A stretch of 64,000 bases of DNA from Silvania confinis (GTDB taxonomy: Bacteria > Pseudomonadota > Gammaproteobacteria > Enterobacterales > Enterobacteriaceae): NCBI RefSeq assembly GCF_025564085.1, contig NZ_JAMGZJ010000065.1:1-64000 (forward strand), written 5' to 3'. This document shows, piece after piece, positions 51,793-61,643 of this stretch. Made by a program: the position numbers and the translations under genes. The notes under the pieces are model-generated. The model was not told the DNA's origin. It was given only the letters and a program-made list of their open reading frames with translations, and searched no databases. How positions within the stretch are numbered: the first letter of the stretch is position 1; the number at the start of each line of letters is the position of its first letter.

Positions 51793-54618
51793 TTAATTCA
51801 ACAGCGGTTTGAGGAAGCGGGCAGTGTGCGATGCTTCGCACTCTGCAACGGTTTCTGGCGTACCGGAGACCAGAATCTCACCGCCGCCGCTGCCGCCTTC
51901 CGGGCCGAGATCGACAATCCAGTCCGCGGTTTTAATCACGTCCAGGTTGTGCTCAATCACCACAATGGTGTTGCCCTGATCGCGCAGCTGGTGCAGAACC
52001 TCGAGCAGCTGCTGAATGTCGGCAAAGTGCAGACCGGTGGTCGGCTCATCCAGAATGTACAGCGTCTGCCCGGTGCCGCGCTTCGACAGCTCACGCGCCA
52101 GCTTCACGCGCTGGGCTTCGCCGCCGGAGAGCGTAGTCGCAGACTGACCCAGACGAATATAGGTCAGGCCGACGTCCATTAGCGTCTGCAGCTTACGCGC
52201 CAGCGCCGGAACGGCATCAAAGAACTCGCGTGCTTCTTCAATGGTCATATCCAGCACTTCGTGGATGGTCTTGCCTTTGTACTTAATTTCCAGCGTTTCG
52301 CGGTTATAGCGCTTGCCTTTGCACTGGTCGCACGGCACGTAAATGTCCGGCAGGAAGTGCATTTCAACTTTGATCACCCCGTCGCCCTGACAGGCTTCGC
52401 AGCGTCCACCGCGCACGTTAAAGCTGAAACGACCTGGTGTATACCCGCGCGAACGGGATTCCGGCACGCCGGCAAACAGTTCACGAACTGGCGTAAACAC
52501 GCCGGTATAGGTCGCCGGGTTTGAACGCGGCGTACGACCGATAGGGCTTTGGTCGATATCAATGACTTTATCGAAATGCTCCAGCCCGTGGATCTCGCGA
52601 TACGGCGCGGGTTCGGCCAGCGTCGCACCGTTCAGCTGGGTTTGCGCAATCGGGAACAAAGTATCGTTAATCAGCGTCGATTTACCGGAACCCGACACCC
52701 CGGTGATGCAGGTAAACAGGCCCACTGGCAGGGTCAGGGTCACGTCTTTCAGGTTGTTGCCCCGGGCCCCGGTCAACTTAAGTACTTTTTCCGGATCGGC
52801 GGCGACGCGCTGTTGTGGTACGGCGATCTGGCGCTTGCCGCTCATGAACTGGCCGGTCAGCGATTCTGGCACCGCCATAATGTCGTCGAGCGTGCCTTCG
52901 GCCACCACCTGCCCGCCGTGCACCCCGGCACCAGGGCCGATATCAATAACATGATCCGCCGCGCGGATCGCATCCTCGTCGTGCTCGACCACAATCACCG
53001 TGTTGCCGAGGTTACGCAGGTGGATCAGTGTTCCGAGCAGGCGTTCGTTGTCGCGCTGGTGCAGGCCGATGGATGGCTCATCCAGTACATACATCACCCC
53101 CACCAGCCCGGCGCCAATCTGGCTCGCCAGACGGATACGCTGCGCTTCACCGCCGGACAACGTTTCTGCCGAGCGGGAAAGCGACAGATAGTTAAGGCCG
53201 ACGTTGACCAGGAACTTCAGGCGATCGCCGATCTCTTTCAGGATCTTCTCAGCAATTTGCGCACGCTGGCCCGCAAGCTTCAGGTTGTTGAAAAAGTCCA
53301 TCGCATGGCCGATGCTCATGTCCGAGATGGTAGGCAGCGGCGTATTTTCAACATACACGTGGCGCGCTTCGCGACGCAGACGGGTGCCGTCGCAGGTGGC
53401 GCAGGAGCGGTTGCTGATAAACTTCGCCAGCTCTTCGCGCACTGCGCTCGATTCCGTCTCTTTATAGCGGCGCTCCATATTGTGCAGCACGCCTTCGAAC
53501 GGATGACGGCGCACTGACGTATCGCCGCGATCGTTCATATACTTGAACTCGATATTCTCTTTGCCGGAACCGTACAACACCACTTTATGCACGGTCGGGC
53601 TCAGGCTGCCCCACGGGGCTTCGACGTCGAACTTGTAGTGTTCAGCCAGCGACTTCAGCATCTGGAAGTAGTAGAAGTTGCGCTTATCCCAACCGCGAAT
53701 CGCGCCACCTGCCAGCGACAGCTCTGGATTCTGGATAACGCGATCCGGATCGAAATACTGCTGTACGCCCAGTCCGTCGCAGGTTGGACACGCGCCCGCT
53801 GGGTTGTTGAACGAGAACAGGCGGGGCTCCAGCTCGCGCATGCTGTAGCCACATATTGGGCAGGCGAAGTTGGCAGAGAACAGCATTTCGTCCGCCTTCG
53901 GGTCGTCCATATCGGCAACCACCGCCGTACCGCCGGAAAGATCCAGCGCGGTTTCGAATGATTCCGCCAGCCGCTGGGTCATATCCTCACGCACCTTAAA
54001 GCGGTCGATAACCACTTCGATGGTGTGTTTCTTTTGCAGCTCCAGCTTTGGCGGATCCGACAGATCGCACACTTCACCGTCGATACGGGCGCGGATATAG
54101 CCCTGACTTGCCAGGTTCTCCAGCGTTTTGGTGTGCTCGCCTTTACGCTCTTTAATGATCGGCGCCAGCAGCATCAGGCGTTTGCCTTCCGGCTGTGATA
54201 GCACGTTATCCACCATCTGGCTGACGGTTTGTGCCGCCAGCGGAACGTCGTGATCCGGGCAGCGCGGCTCACCCACGCGGGCATACAGCAGGCGCAGGTA
54301 GTCATGAATTTCAGTAATGGTCCCCACGGTGGAGCGTGGGTTATGAGATGTCGACTTCTGTTCAATGGAGATGGCAGGCGACAGACCTTCTATATGGTCG
54401 ACGTCTGGCTTTTCCATTAGCGACAGGAACTGGCGCGCATAAGCAGAGAGCGATTCAACGTAGCGACGTTGCCCCTCGGCATACAGCGTGTCGAAAGCCA
54501 GTGACGATTTGCCTGAACCCGACAGCCCGGTGACGACGATCAGCTTGTCGCGCGGGATGATAACGTTGATATTTTTGAGATTGTGGGTGCGGGCGCCCCG
54601 AACTTCTATCTTATCCAT
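51793..54618 (-). CDS. uvrA: Excinuclease ABC subunit A
   Basis: UvrA recognises DNA damage with UvrB and begins nucleotide excision repair. It has 941 residues (E. coli 940). Two ABC ATPase modules are present: Walker [10 protein letters not shown] at about 31-39 and GVSGSGKST near 640, with two signature segments ([24 protein letters not shown]). Zinc modules contain CPICG and CEACQGDG...CDQCKG. A LexA box lies between uvrA and the divergent ssb. The C-terminus abuts yjbR with no spacer. Confidence 0.98.
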   Translation of the reverse strand: MDKIEVRGARTHNLKNINVIIPRDKLIVVTGLSGSGKSSLAFDTLYAEGQRRYVESLSAYARQFLSLMEKPDVDHIEGLSPAISIEQKSTSHNPRSTVGTITEIHDYLRLLYARVGEPRCPDHDVPLAAQTVSQMVDNVLSQPEGKRLMLLAPIIKERKGEHTKTLENLASQGYIRARIDGEVCDLSDPPKLELQKKHTIEVVIDRFKVREDMTQRLAESFETALDLSGGTAVVADMDDPKADEMLFSANFACPICGYSMRELEPRLFSFNNPAGACPTCDGLGVQQYFDPDRVIQNPELSLAGGAIRGWDKRNFYYFQMLKSLAEHYKFDVEAPWGSLSPTVHKVVLYGSGKENIEFKYMNDRGDTSVRRHPFEGVLHNMERRYKETESSAVREELAKFISNRSCATCDGTRLRREARHVYVENTPLPTISDMSIGHAMDFFNNLKLAGQRAQIAEKILKEIGDRLKFLVNVGLNYLSLSRSAETLSGGEAQRIRLASQIGAGLVGVMYVLDEPSIGLHQRDNERLLGTLIHLRNLGNTVIVVEHDEDAIRAADHVIDIGPGAGVHGGQVVAEGTLDDIMAVPESLTGQFMSGKRQIAVPQQRVAADPEKVLKLTGARGNNLKDVTLTLPVGLFTCITGVSGSGKSTLINDTLFPIAQTQLNGATLAEPAPYREIHGLEHFDKVIDIDQSPIGRTPRSNPATYTGVFTPVRELFAGVPESRSRGYTPGRFSFNVRGGRCEACQGDGVIKVEMHFLPDIYVPCDQCKGKRYNRETLEIKYKGKTIHEVLDMTIEEAREFFDAVPALARKLQTLMDVGLTYIRLGQSATTLSGGEAQRVKLARELSKRGTGQTLYILDEPTTGLHFADIQQLLEVLHQLRDQGNTIVVIEHNLDVIKTADWIVDLGPEGGSGGGEILVSGTPETVAECEASHTARFLKPLLN

Positions 54619-54705
54619 TCACCTTTCCCGGTAGGTAGATACACGGAATGCCTGGTTTGCTTGAAGGACAACCGGCAGAAACGATTAATTATGACACAAT
54701 TTAAC

Positions 54706-54721
54706 CTGTTTGAATATACAG
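54706..54721. promoter_or_regulatory. LexA box between uvrA and ssb
   Basis: CTGTTTGAATATACAG fits CTGT-N8-ACAG and lies 88 bases before the uvrA start. In E. coli uvrA is repressed through a LexA box in the same gap, which also affects an ssb promoter. Confidence 0.92.
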
Positions 54722-54866
54722 TATTGGAATGCAAATTCTGATTACCTGTGCAACAATGTAAAGTTCGTGAGAACTCTGGAAGATGCTTCGAAACTATCGG
54801 AACACCACGTGGAAATGGTACACTCGCGCGTTACACTACTAAGAAACGAATTCAGGAGACACGATC

Positions 54867-55409
54867 ATGGCCAGCAGAGGCGTAAACAAGGTGATTCTCG
54901 TCGGTAATCTGGGCCAGGACCCGGAAGTACGCTACATGCCGAGTGGTGGTGCAGTTGCCAACATTACGCTGGCTACTTCCGAATCCTGGCGTGATAAAGC
55001 GACCGGTGAGATGAAAGAGCAGACTGAATGGCACCGCGTTGTGCTGTTTGGCAAACTGGCAGAAGTGGCCGGTGAATATCTGCGTAAAGGTTCTCAGGTC
55101 TACATCGAAGGCCAGCTGCGTACCCGCAAATGGACCGATCAGTCCGGCGCAGAAAAATACACCACAGAAGTAGTGGTCAACGTCGGCGGCACCATGCAGA
55201 TGCTGGGTGGCCGTCAGGGCGGTGGCGCACCGGCAGGCGGCGGTCAGGGTCAGGGTCAGCAGCAGCAGGGTAGCTGGGGTCAGCCTCAGCAGCCACAGGG
55301 CGGCGGCAACCAGTTCAGCGGCGGCGCACAGTCTCGTCCGCAGCAGCAGTCTGCTCCGGCGCAGTCTAACGAACCGCCAATGGATTTCGACGACGACATC
55401 CCGTTCTGA
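54867..55409 (+). CDS. ssb: Single-stranded DNA-binding protein
   Basis: SSB coats single-stranded DNA during replication and repair. The 180-residue protein (E. coli 178) has the OB fold in residues 1-115 ([23 protein letters not shown]), a long Gly/Gln-rich linker ([18 protein letters not shown]) and the acidic partner-binding tip MDFDDDIPF. The start follows CAGGAGACA. It ends with a terminator. Confidence 0.98.
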   Translation: MASRGVNKVILVGNLGQDPEVRYMPSGGAVANITLATSESWRDKATGEMKEQTEWHRVVLFGKLAEVAGEYLRKGSQVYIEGQLRTRKWTDQSGAEKYTTEVVVNVGGTMQMLGGRQGGGAPAGGGQGQGQQQQGSWGQPQQPQGGGNQFSGGAQSRPQQQSAPAQSNEPPMDFDDDIPF

Positions 55410-55439
55410 TAACCGCAGAACCTGCGTTGCGCAATAAAC

Positions 55440-55470
55440 AAAAACCCAGACATCGGTCTGGGTTTTTTGT
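55440..55470 (+). terminator. ssb terminator
   Basis: AACCCAGA-CATCGG-TCTGGGTT is followed by TTTTG, 33 bases after ssb. Confidence 0.92.
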
Positions 55471-55484
55471 TTCTGGCATTGCTA

Positions 55485-55766
55485 TCAGGTGTACATCATT
55501 GGCCAGTCTGGTGGCGTATGGCTCATTGCCTCAACCATCACTTCTTTGACGTTGTGCAGAATAGTGGCGACATCCAGCAGAGTGATCCCCAGTAACCCGG
55601 TCGCGAACCAGCAGGCCGCAGCCAGGCCCATGCAGGTGCTGACCACTGCCAGCGCGGCGTAATCCGCTTTACGAAATTGAATATTCAGCGTGCTGGCCAG
55701 AAACATCAGCATTGCGCTCAAAAATTCCCAGCGCGCAAGCATAACGCCGGTGGTAATGGTTGCCAT
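55485..55766 (-). CDS. yjcB: Membrane protein YjcB
   Basis: The 93-residue product corresponds to E. coli YjcB, with the same length and an identical layout: MATITTGVMLARWEFLSAMLMFLASTLNIQFRKADY, three hydrophobic segments, and the C-terminus TPPDWPMMYT. Function is unknown. It is convergent with ssb and divergent from pdeC across a long gap. Confidence 0.9.
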   Translation of the reverse strand: MATITTGVMLARWEFLSAMLMFLASTLNIQFRKADYAALAVVSTCMGLAAACWFATGLLGITLLDVATILHNVKEVMVEAMSHTPPDWPMMYT

Positions 55767-56425
55767 AAAAACCGATCCTCAAAGGTATCCGCCGCCAGGG
55801 ATAGCGCGACGTTGCCCACAGGTTGTGGCAGACTGGCTATCGGCAGACTCAAATTCACAATAATGAAACATTGTTTCTTGTTGCACAAGATGTGTGAACT
55901 ATATCACGTTTGTTCTTTTATTCACCAGTAGTGGACGCGGTAAAAACGCGCTTTTTTTAACCGCTTAAAGGTTGTGGCTATTTCGGATGGCGTTTGTTGC
56001 GCGTGGGTCGCCGCGCGAGGAAGACGATGGGCTCCAGGCGTGCGAACGAAACGTGAGGAAAAGGATGGCTACGGTTGATTATTTATAAATCATGTAAATC
56101 AGCTACAGCTTTAAATAGCCTAAATTTTCACGATAATGTTGTATTTTTTTCACCCTACCGTTAGTTTGACTTAATCAACGATCCTCTGTCGTGTTATCTT
56201 GAAACCATCCGTTCAGAATGGATAATTATTTTACTTAATAAAAACGAAACGAATACTTTCAGTTTGGCTTACGGACAAATATTATCGGCATAACCAAATA
56301 TTAGGTTATTGAGGGTAAAAGTCAGTTGCTAACTTCGCATGATTCATGCAACGTAATCACCTGTTTAACAAAGCATCCGGCCTTCATGACTATAGGCACA
56401 TTAAAAGCAGGGATATAGGGCGGAA
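55767..56425. other. Long gap between yjcB and pdeC
   Basis: This 659-base stretch has no supported protein gene. The right two thirds are AT-rich and should hold the pdeC promoter. Near 55934-55957 CGCG-GTAAAAA-CGCG is followed by CTTTTTTT, which could end a short plus-strand transcript. A GC-richer piece at 55980-56065 has no open frame worth calling. I see no repeat family member. Confidence 0.5.
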
Positions 56426-58012
56426 ATGAATCATAGCGCGCGGAGCAAGGTGCTGAAAATAGCGGGGGTCATCATGGTGGTTTTACTGCCTGTGATGCTT
56501 TCGCTATGGTTTGCTCAGCAACGCGCCATCAGCGAAACCAGCAGTCATCTTCGCTCATTTGCCGAACTCGCCTTAGATAAAACTGAGCTGGTTATTCAGC
56601 AGGTCGATTTAGCACGCAACGACGCCATAAAATATGCGGGTGATATTTGTACGCCAGCCCATCGACAACATATGCTAAATATTGTTCGTGGCCGTCTGTA
56701 CATTGCCGATTTAATTTATGCGAAAGATCGTCACTTTGTTTGCTCAACATTAAGTACCCCGCAAAACGCTTACATCATCCCTGAGGCTAATTACAAACGT
56801 GCGCCGGATGTCTCCATCTATTATTACCGCGACACGCCTTTCTACGCTGGATATAAAATGACTTATATGCAGCAAGGTAATTACGTGGTGGTGGTCAATC
56901 CGCTGTCTTATAGTGAAGTCATGTCATCCGATCACTCCCTGGCATGGGGTGTATTTGACACGGTAACCAATACCTTTTTCTCGGTCAGCGAACAGGCAAA
57001 CGAAAGTATATTACATAAGCTCGTGGATGATAATGAAACCATCTTCCAGCATGAGGGGCGCTTTTACACCGTGGTTCAGTCACAGAAGCGACCTATCGCC
57101 GCGATTGTTTCGACGACCAGTAAACAATTTTATGCCGCCTTCTTTCATCAGGCGACCCTAACCCTGCCGCTGGGGATGTTATGCAGCATCATTATTTTAT
57201 TACTGTGGTCGCGAACACGACGCGAATTAAATTCGCCGGGCCGCTTATTACATCGCGCCTTAAATAAACGCCAGCTTTGCCTGCACTATCAGCCGATTAT
57301 CGACATTAAATCCAATCAGTGCGTGGGAGCAGAAGCCCTGCTGCGTTGGCCGGGCTTTAATGGGCCGGTGATGAGTCCGGTGGAGTTTATTCCGCTGGCG
57401 GAAAAAGAGGGGATGAGCGAGCGCATTACGGATTACGTAGTGGAAGAGCTGTTCAGCGATCTGGGCCATTTCCTGGCCTGCAACCCACACCTCTATATTT
57501 CGATTAACCTCTCCGCGACGGATTTCCACTCTTCACGCCTGATTGCGATGATTACCGATAAGGCCCGGCACTATTCGGTGCGCGCCCAGCAGATCAAAAT
57601 CGAAGTGACGGAGCGCGGTTTCATTGATGTGCCGAAAACGACGCCGGTTATCCAGGCGTTTCGTCAGGCGGGCTATGAAGTGGCGATCGACGATTTTGGT
57701 ACTGGCTATTCCAACCTGCACAATCTGTACTCGCTGAACGTCGATATCCTGAAAATCGATAAAACCTTTATCGACACGCTGACCACCAACAGCACCAGCC
57801 ATCTGATCGTCGAGCACATCATTGAAATGGCGCAAAGCCTGCGCTTAAAGACCATCGCGGAAGGGGTGGAGACGGCAGAGCAGGTGACATGGTTACATAA
57901 ACGCGGGGTACAGTATTGTCAGGGCTGGCACTTTGCGAAGGCAATGTCGCCGCAGGACTTTATGACCTGGCAGCAACAGCCTGTCGCAGCATCACTGGCC
58001 CACAGCCATTAA
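56426..58012 (+). CDS. pdeC: Cyclic di-GMP phosphodiesterase PdeC (YjcC)
   Basis: The 528-residue protein has the layout of E. coli PdeC: a membrane helix at about 11-30, a periplasmic CSS domain with cysteines in CTPAH and VCST, a second helix near 233-252, and a C-terminal EAL domain. EAL motifs are intact: EALLRWPG, INLSATDFHS, EVTERGF, IDDFGTGYSN, DILKIDKTFI and EGVETAEQ. It should lower c-di-GMP, with redox of the periplasmic disulfide as a control in E. coli. Divergence in the periplasmic part is larger than in the EAL part. Its 3' end overlaps soxS by four bases. Confidence 0.95.
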   Translation: MNHSARSKVLKIAGVIMVVLLPVMLSLWFAQQRAISETSSHLRSFAELALDKTELVIQQVDLARNDAIKYAGDICTPAHRQHMLNIVRGRLYIADLIYAKDRHFVCSTLSTPQNAYIIPEANYKRAPDVSIYYYRDTPFYAGYKMTYMQQGNYVVVVNPLSYSEVMSSDHSLAWGVFDTVTNTFFSVSEQANESILHKLVDDNETIFQHEGRFYTVVQSQKRPIAAIVSTTSKQFYAAFFHQATLTLPLGMLCSIIILLLWSRTRRELNSPGRLLHRALNKRQLCLHYQPIIDIKSNQCVGAEALLRWPGFNGPVMSPVEFIPLAEKEGMSERITDYVVEELFSDLGHFLACNPHLYISINLSATDFHSSRLIAMITDKARHYSVRAQQIKIEVTERGFIDVPKTTPVIQAFRQAGYEVAIDDFGTGYSNLHNLYSLNVDILKIDKTFIDTLTTNSTSHLIVEHIIEMAQSLRLKTIAEGVETAEQVTWLHKRGVQYCQGWHFAKAMSPQDFMTWQQQPVAASLAHSH

Positions 58013-58335
58013 TTGAGCTGATGACGGTAGTCGGTAGGCGTGCGATCAAATTCGCGGCGGAAGACACGAGAAAACGTCTGCTGAGACACGTAGCCCAAAT
58101 CCATCGCGATATCAAAAATAGGACGTTGCGTGGTGCGTAACGCCTGCGCCGCCAGTAATAACCTGCGCTGACGAATATACTCGCCCAGCGTCTGGTGCAT
58201 CACCGCCCGGAACATCCTCTGCAGGTACCACTTCGAATAACCCGATTTTTTAGCCACCACATCGATACTTAATTGTTGATCGATATGCTCATCCATCCAT
58301 TCAATAAGTGTGTGAACAATCTGCTGATGCGACAT
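58009..58335 (-). CDS. soxS: Superoxide response regulator SoxS
   Basis: SoxS is an AraC-family activator of oxidative-stress and efflux genes, made when SoxR is oxidised. The protein has 108 residues (E. coli 107). Both helix-turn-helix motifs are present: IDVVAKKSGYSKWYLQRMF and IFDIAMDLGYVSQQTFSRVFRREF. It lacks an effector domain, so its level sets activity. The promoter overlaps the SoxR box. It is convergent with pdeC, overlapping at the stop codons. Confidence 0.97.
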   Translation of the reverse strand: MSHQQIVHTLIEWMDEHIDQQLSIDVVAKKSGYSKWYLQRMFRAVMHQTLGEYIRQRRLLLAAQALRTTQRPIFDIAMDLGYVSQQTFSRVFRREFDRTPTDYRHQLN

Positions 58336-58394
58336 AAATCGGCCTCTCTCCGGATATACCTGTAGCTGTGGATTCGTGTTTTTATCTGCGGCCG

Positions 58395-58425
58395 AGTATA
58401 ATTCCTCAAGTTAACTTGAGGTAAA
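58395..58425 (-). promoter_or_regulatory. soxS promoter with SoxR box
   Basis: The palindrome CCTCAAGTTAACTTGAGG (58404-58421) lies between a -35 TTTACC (58425-58420) and a -10 TATACT (58400-58395) on the minus strand. The spacer is 19 bases, the long spacing that MerR-type activators such as SoxR correct by DNA distortion. Confidence 0.95.
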
Positions 58426-58433
58426 GGGGTTTT

Positions 58434-58892
58434 ATGGAAAAGAAATTACCGCGTATTAAAGCGCTGCTGACCCCGGGTGAGGTGGCCAAGCGCAGTGGCG
58501 TGGCGGTGTCAGCACTGCATTTCTATGAAAGCAAAGGGTTAATTAAGAGCATCCGCAATGCCGGCAACCAGCGGCGTTACACCCGCGAGGTGCTGCGCTA
58601 CGTGGCGATCATTAAGATTGCCCAGCGGATAGGCATCCCGCTGGCGACCATTGGCGAGGCGTTTGGCATTCTGCCTGAAGGGCACGCGCTGAGTGCTAAA
58701 GAGTGGAGGATGCTGTCATCCCAGTGGCGCGAAGAGCTTGATCGACGCATTCATACCCTGGAGGCGCTGCGCGATGAACTGGACACCTGCATCGGCTGTG
58801 GATGTTTGTCGCGCAGTGATTGCCCGCTGCGCAACCCTGGCGACAGGCTGGGTGAGCAGGGGACCGGGGCGCGACTGCTGGAAGAGGATTAA
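58434..58892 (+). CDS. soxR: Redox-sensing transcriptional activator SoxR
   Basis: SoxR is a MerR-family dimer with a [2Fe-2S] cluster that activates soxS on oxidation. It has 152 residues (E. coli 154). The MerR helix-turn-helix spans about 12-50 ([22 protein letters not shown]). The cluster cysteines 119, 122, 124 and 130 are in [12 protein letters not shown]. The C-terminal tail is two residues shorter than in E. coli. A hairpin shared with the convergent sRNA follows. Confidence 0.98.
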   Translation: MEKKLPRIKALLTPGEVAKRSGVAVSALHFYESKGLIKSIRNAGNQRRYTREVLRYVAIIKIAQRIGIPLATIGEAFGILPEGHALSAKEWRMLSSQWREELDRRIHTLEALRDELDTCIGCGCLSRSDCPLRNPGDRLGEQGTGARLLEED

Positions 58893-58905
58893 TTCCGGCA
58901 ACACA

Positions 58906-58942
58906 TAAAAAACTAAAGCGCCACAACAGGGCGCTTTAGTTT
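58906..58942. terminator. Terminator between soxR and sraL
   Basis: AAACTAAAGCGCC pairs with GGCGCTTTAGTTT. On the minus strand it runs into TTTTTTATG, a good end for the small RNA; on the plus strand it can end soxR. Confidence 0.88.
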
Positions 58943-59050
58943 ATTCCCGGTCTTTGTCTTTCTCTCTATCCCGCTGGTTCACAGGAGGGTTTCCCCCGAC
59001 ATCAACACCCCTCAGTCGAGCAATTTTGGGAGGTTCCGGTTTGTGCTGAC
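58906..59050 (-). ncRNA. sraL: Probable SraL (RyjA) small RNA
   Basis: In E. coli and Salmonella the sRNA SraL of about 140 nt lies next to soxR, transcribed toward it. Here a minus-strand -10 TAGAAT (59062-59057) and a -35-like CTGGCA (59085-59080), 17 bases apart, would start a transcript near 59050 that ends at the strong terminator at 58906, about 145 nt long. Position, direction and length agree. I could not align the sequence to SraL from memory, so identity rests on context. SraL is known to respond to sigma-S and to target tig and rho mRNAs. Confidence 0.62.
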
Positions 59051-59123
59051 ACTTTAATTCTAGGCCGGGGCCGCAGGTTTGCCAGCTTTCAAGGGAAAAA
59101 TCCTGGCAAAATTTTTTCGCCAT
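58941..59123 (-). CDS. Possible 60-residue small protein overlapping sraL
   Basis: An ATG at 59123 opens 60 codons ending at a TAA just before the sraL terminator. A -10-like TATAAA lies about 13 bases upstream. No Shine-Dalgarno sequence is visible, the product is low in hydrophobic residues (EPPKIARLRG...DREKDKDRE), and I know no homologue. More likely the open frame is chance overlap with the sRNA. I list it only as a candidate. Confidence 0.2.
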   Translation of the reverse strand: MAKKFCQDFSLESWQTCGPGLELKCQHKPEPPKIARLRGVDVGGNPPVNQRDREKDKDRE

Positions 59124-59171
59124 GTTGTGCAGTTTTTTATAGTTAGTGAGTCAGCCTAACTGGAGATGACC

Positions 59172-59843
59172 ATGATTACGGTTCACCACCTCAATCAGTC
59201 CCGATCTCAGCGCGTGCTCTGGGCGCTGGAAGAACTCGCTCTGCCTTATCAGATTGTCCGCTATCAGCGCGAAAAAAACATGATGGCACCGGACGCGCTG
59301 CGCAAAGTCCATCCGCTGGGTAAATCCCCGGTGCTGGAGGATAACGGCCTGATCCTTGCGGAGTCGGGCGCTATTCTCGAATATCTGCAGGAAACCTACG
59401 ATCCCGAATCACGGCTCAAGCCGCAGGAGGCACAGCTCAAGCTGAACTACCGCTTCTGGCTCCATTACGCCGAAGGATCGCTGATGCCGCTGCTGCTGAT
59501 GAAGCTGGTCTTCGCCAGCCTCGGCAAGCCGCCGATCCCCTTTGGTCTGCGATCGCTCGGCAAAGTGCTGGGCCAGGGGGTACAAAAAGCGTATCTCAAT
59601 CGCCAGCTGGAAACCCACGCCCGCTATCTTGAGTCCTGGCTGACGGAGAACCCCTGGTTTGCCGGGGATCGCCTTAGCATGGCGGATATTCAGATGAGCT
59701 ATCCGGTGATGGCGTTGCTGTCCCGTGGCGAAATCAGCGATCTTCCGCATCTGCAGGCCTGGCAGAAAAAGGTCGATATGCGTCCGGCCTGGCAGCGGGC
59801 GATCCAGCAAGGAGGACCGTTCGAGATCCCCGGCGGGCCCTGA
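59172..59843 (+). CDS. Glutathione S-transferase family protein
   Basis: The 223-residue protein has the thioredoxin-like N-terminal domain (MITVHHLNQSRSQRVLWALEELALPYQIV; HPLGKSPVLEDNGLILAESGAILEYL with the ES glutathione motif) and an all-helical C-terminal domain (WFAGDRLSMADIQMSYPVM). The second ATG, at 59172, has GGAG six bases ahead; the first, at 59166, overlaps that site. Salmonella has a similar gene next to soxR. A detoxification role is likely from the family, with unknown substrate. Confidence 0.88.
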   Translation: MITVHHLNQSRSQRVLWALEELALPYQIVRYQREKNMMAPDALRKVHPLGKSPVLEDNGLILAESGAILEYLQETYDPESRLKPQEAQLKLNYRFWLHYAEGSLMPLLLMKLVFASLGKPPIPFGLRSLGKVLGQGVQKAYLNRQLETHARYLESWLTENPWFAGDRLSMADIQMSYPVMALLSRGEISDLPHLQAWQKKVDMRPAWQRAIQQGGPFEIPGGP

Positions 59844-60142
59844 AAATGTTATCAAATTGCGCATTGACGATAACGTTTGCGCATCCTCTGTCTACTTCTT
59901 CGCCGTCCCGATCAAATTTTAGGGGAAAACGACAAAGTTAAGTTGAAAATGCCCATGTTCAGGACGGATAATCGTTTGCTTTTATTTCACCACCCGATTT
60001 GTAAGCGCGGAGCTAAACGTTTGCTTTTTTTATGACGCCCCCTGGTGGTCATCAATCTGGCACAAGGATATGACGTTTCGCTGGCCGTGGAATGTCCATC
60101 ACGCTTACAAACGACGATTATCTTTTTCAGGGGATGTTTTCT
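59844..60142. promoter_or_regulatory. ghxP upstream region with PurR-like sites
   Basis: Three strings share the right half of the PurR box ACGCAAACGTTTGCGT: ACGATAACGTTTGCGC at 59867-59882 (13 of 16 matches), GGATAATCGTTTGCTT at 59966-59981 (10 of 16) and AGCTAAACGTTTGCTT at 60011-60026 (12 of 16). I recall ghxP being in the E. coli PurR regulon. The 299-base gap holds no gene. Confidence 0.55.
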
Positions 60143-61492
60143 ATGTCTACGCCTTCTGCGCGTACCGGCGGTTCACTTGACGCCTTCTTTAAAATTTCAG
60201 CGCGCGGCAGCACCGCGCGTCAGGAAGTGGTTGCCGGTCTGACGACCTTCCTGGCCATGGTTTACTCCGTGATCGTGGTGCCAGGTATGCTCGGCAAAGC
60301 CGGTTTCCCACCGGCTGCGGTTTTTGTTGCCACCTGTCTGGTTGCGGGCGTCGGCTCCATCGTGATGGGCCTGTGGGCGAACCTGCCGCTGGCGATCGGC
60401 TGCGCCATCTCCCTGACCGCGTTTACCGCGTTCAGCCTGGTGCTGGGTCAGCATATCAGCGTGCCGGTTGCGCTGGGTGCGGTGTTCCTGATGGGCGTAC
60501 TGTTTACCATCATCTCTGCCACCGGGATTCGTAGCTGGATCCTGCGCAACCTGCCGCAGGGCGTGGCGCACGGCACCGGTATCGGTATCGGTCTGTTCCT
60601 GCTGCTGATTGCGGCGAACGGCGTGGGCCTGGTCATTAAGAACCCGCTGGACGGGCTGCCGGTTGCAATGGGCCACTTCGCCAGCTTCCCGGTGATCATG
60701 TCCCTGATTGGCCTGGCGGTGATCATCGGTCTGGAAAAACTGAAAGTGCCTGGCGGGATCCTGCTGACTATCGTGGGTATCTCCATCATCGGCCTGATTT
60801 TCGATCCGAGCGTGCATTTCTCCGGCATTTTCGCGATGCCATCCCTGAGTGATGAAAACGGTAACTCGCTGATCGGCAGCCTGGACATTATGGGCGCGCT
60901 TAACCCGGTGATCTTGCCAAGCGTGCTGGCACTGGTGATGACGGCGGTCTTTGATGCCACCGGCACCATCCGCGCCGTTGCCGGACAGGCTAACCTGCTG
61001 GATAAAGACGGTCAGATTATCGATGGCGGCAAAGCGCTGACCACCGACTCCCTGAGCAGCGTATTCTCGGGCCTGGTGGGCGCAGCCCCGGCGGCGGTGT
61101 ATATCGAATCCGCAGCGGGAACCGCGGCAGGTGGCAAAACCGGTCTGACGGCCGTTACCATTGGCGTGTTGTTCCTGTTGATCCTGTTCCTCGCGCCGCT
61201 CTCTTACCTGGTTCCGGCCTACGCGACAGCCCCTGCGCTGATGTACGTTGGCCTGCTGATGCTGAGCAACGTGGCGAAAATCGATTTTGCCGATTTCGTT
61301 GACGCGATGGCAGGGCTTATCACCGCCGTGTTTATTGTGCTGACCTGTAACATCGTTACCGGCATCATGATTGGCTTTGCCTCGCTGGTGATTGGCCGTA
61401 TTGTGTCGGGCGAATGGCGCAAACTGAACATCGGTACGGTGGTTATCGCCATTGCGCTGGTGGCGTTCTATGCGGGTGGTTGGGCAATCTAA
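60143..61492 (+). CDS. ghxP: Guanine/hypoxanthine permease GhxP
   Basis: GhxP (YjcD) is a high-affinity proton symporter for guanine and hypoxanthine. From the ATG at 60143, after AGGGGA, it has 449 residues, as in E. coli, starting [19 protein letters not shown]. It is an AzgA-like member of the nucleobase transporter superfamily with about 12 to 14 helices. The conserved [21 protein letters not shown] and [17 protein letters not shown] segments form the substrate site. An upstream ATG 17 codons earlier is rejected. It may be repressed by PurR. Confidence 0.96.
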   Translation: MSTPSARTGGSLDAFFKISARGSTARQEVVAGLTTFLAMVYSVIVVPGMLGKAGFPPAAVFVATCLVAGVGSIVMGLWANLPLAIGCAISLTAFTAFSLVLGQHISVPVALGAVFLMGVLFTIISATGIRSWILRNLPQGVAHGTGIGIGLFLLLIAANGVGLVIKNPLDGLPVAMGHFASFPVIMSLIGLAVIIGLEKLKVPGGILLTIVGISIIGLIFDPSVHFSGIFAMPSLSDENGNSLIGSLDIMGALNPVILPSVLALVMTAVFDATGTIRAVAGQANLLDKDGQIIDGGKALTTDSLSSVFSGLVGAAPAAVYIESAAGTAAGGKTGLTAVTIGVLFLLILFLAPLSYLVPAYATAPALMYVGLLMLSNVAKIDFADFVDAMAGLITAVFIVLTCNIVTGIMIGFASLVIGRIVSGEWRKLNIGTVVIAIALVAFYAGGWAI

Positions 61493-61643
61493 GCTGTCAA
61501 CTGCCTAAAAAGACGGGTGGCTCAGGCCGCCCGTTTTCATTTTCGGAACACATCTCGTTGCCTTATGCGTTACTCTGGGGACGATACACTGTGGCAAGAT
61601 GCCAATGATTTAAACGTACAGAAATCTCGCAAACAGGGAACGC

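Noticed and set aside
52549-53517. A 322-codon open frame opposite uvrA
   Set aside because: It lies wholly within uvrA, has no recognisable domain and no start signal.
54174-54365. Short open frames within uvrA on both strands
   Set aside because: They carry no start signals and overlap a certain gene.
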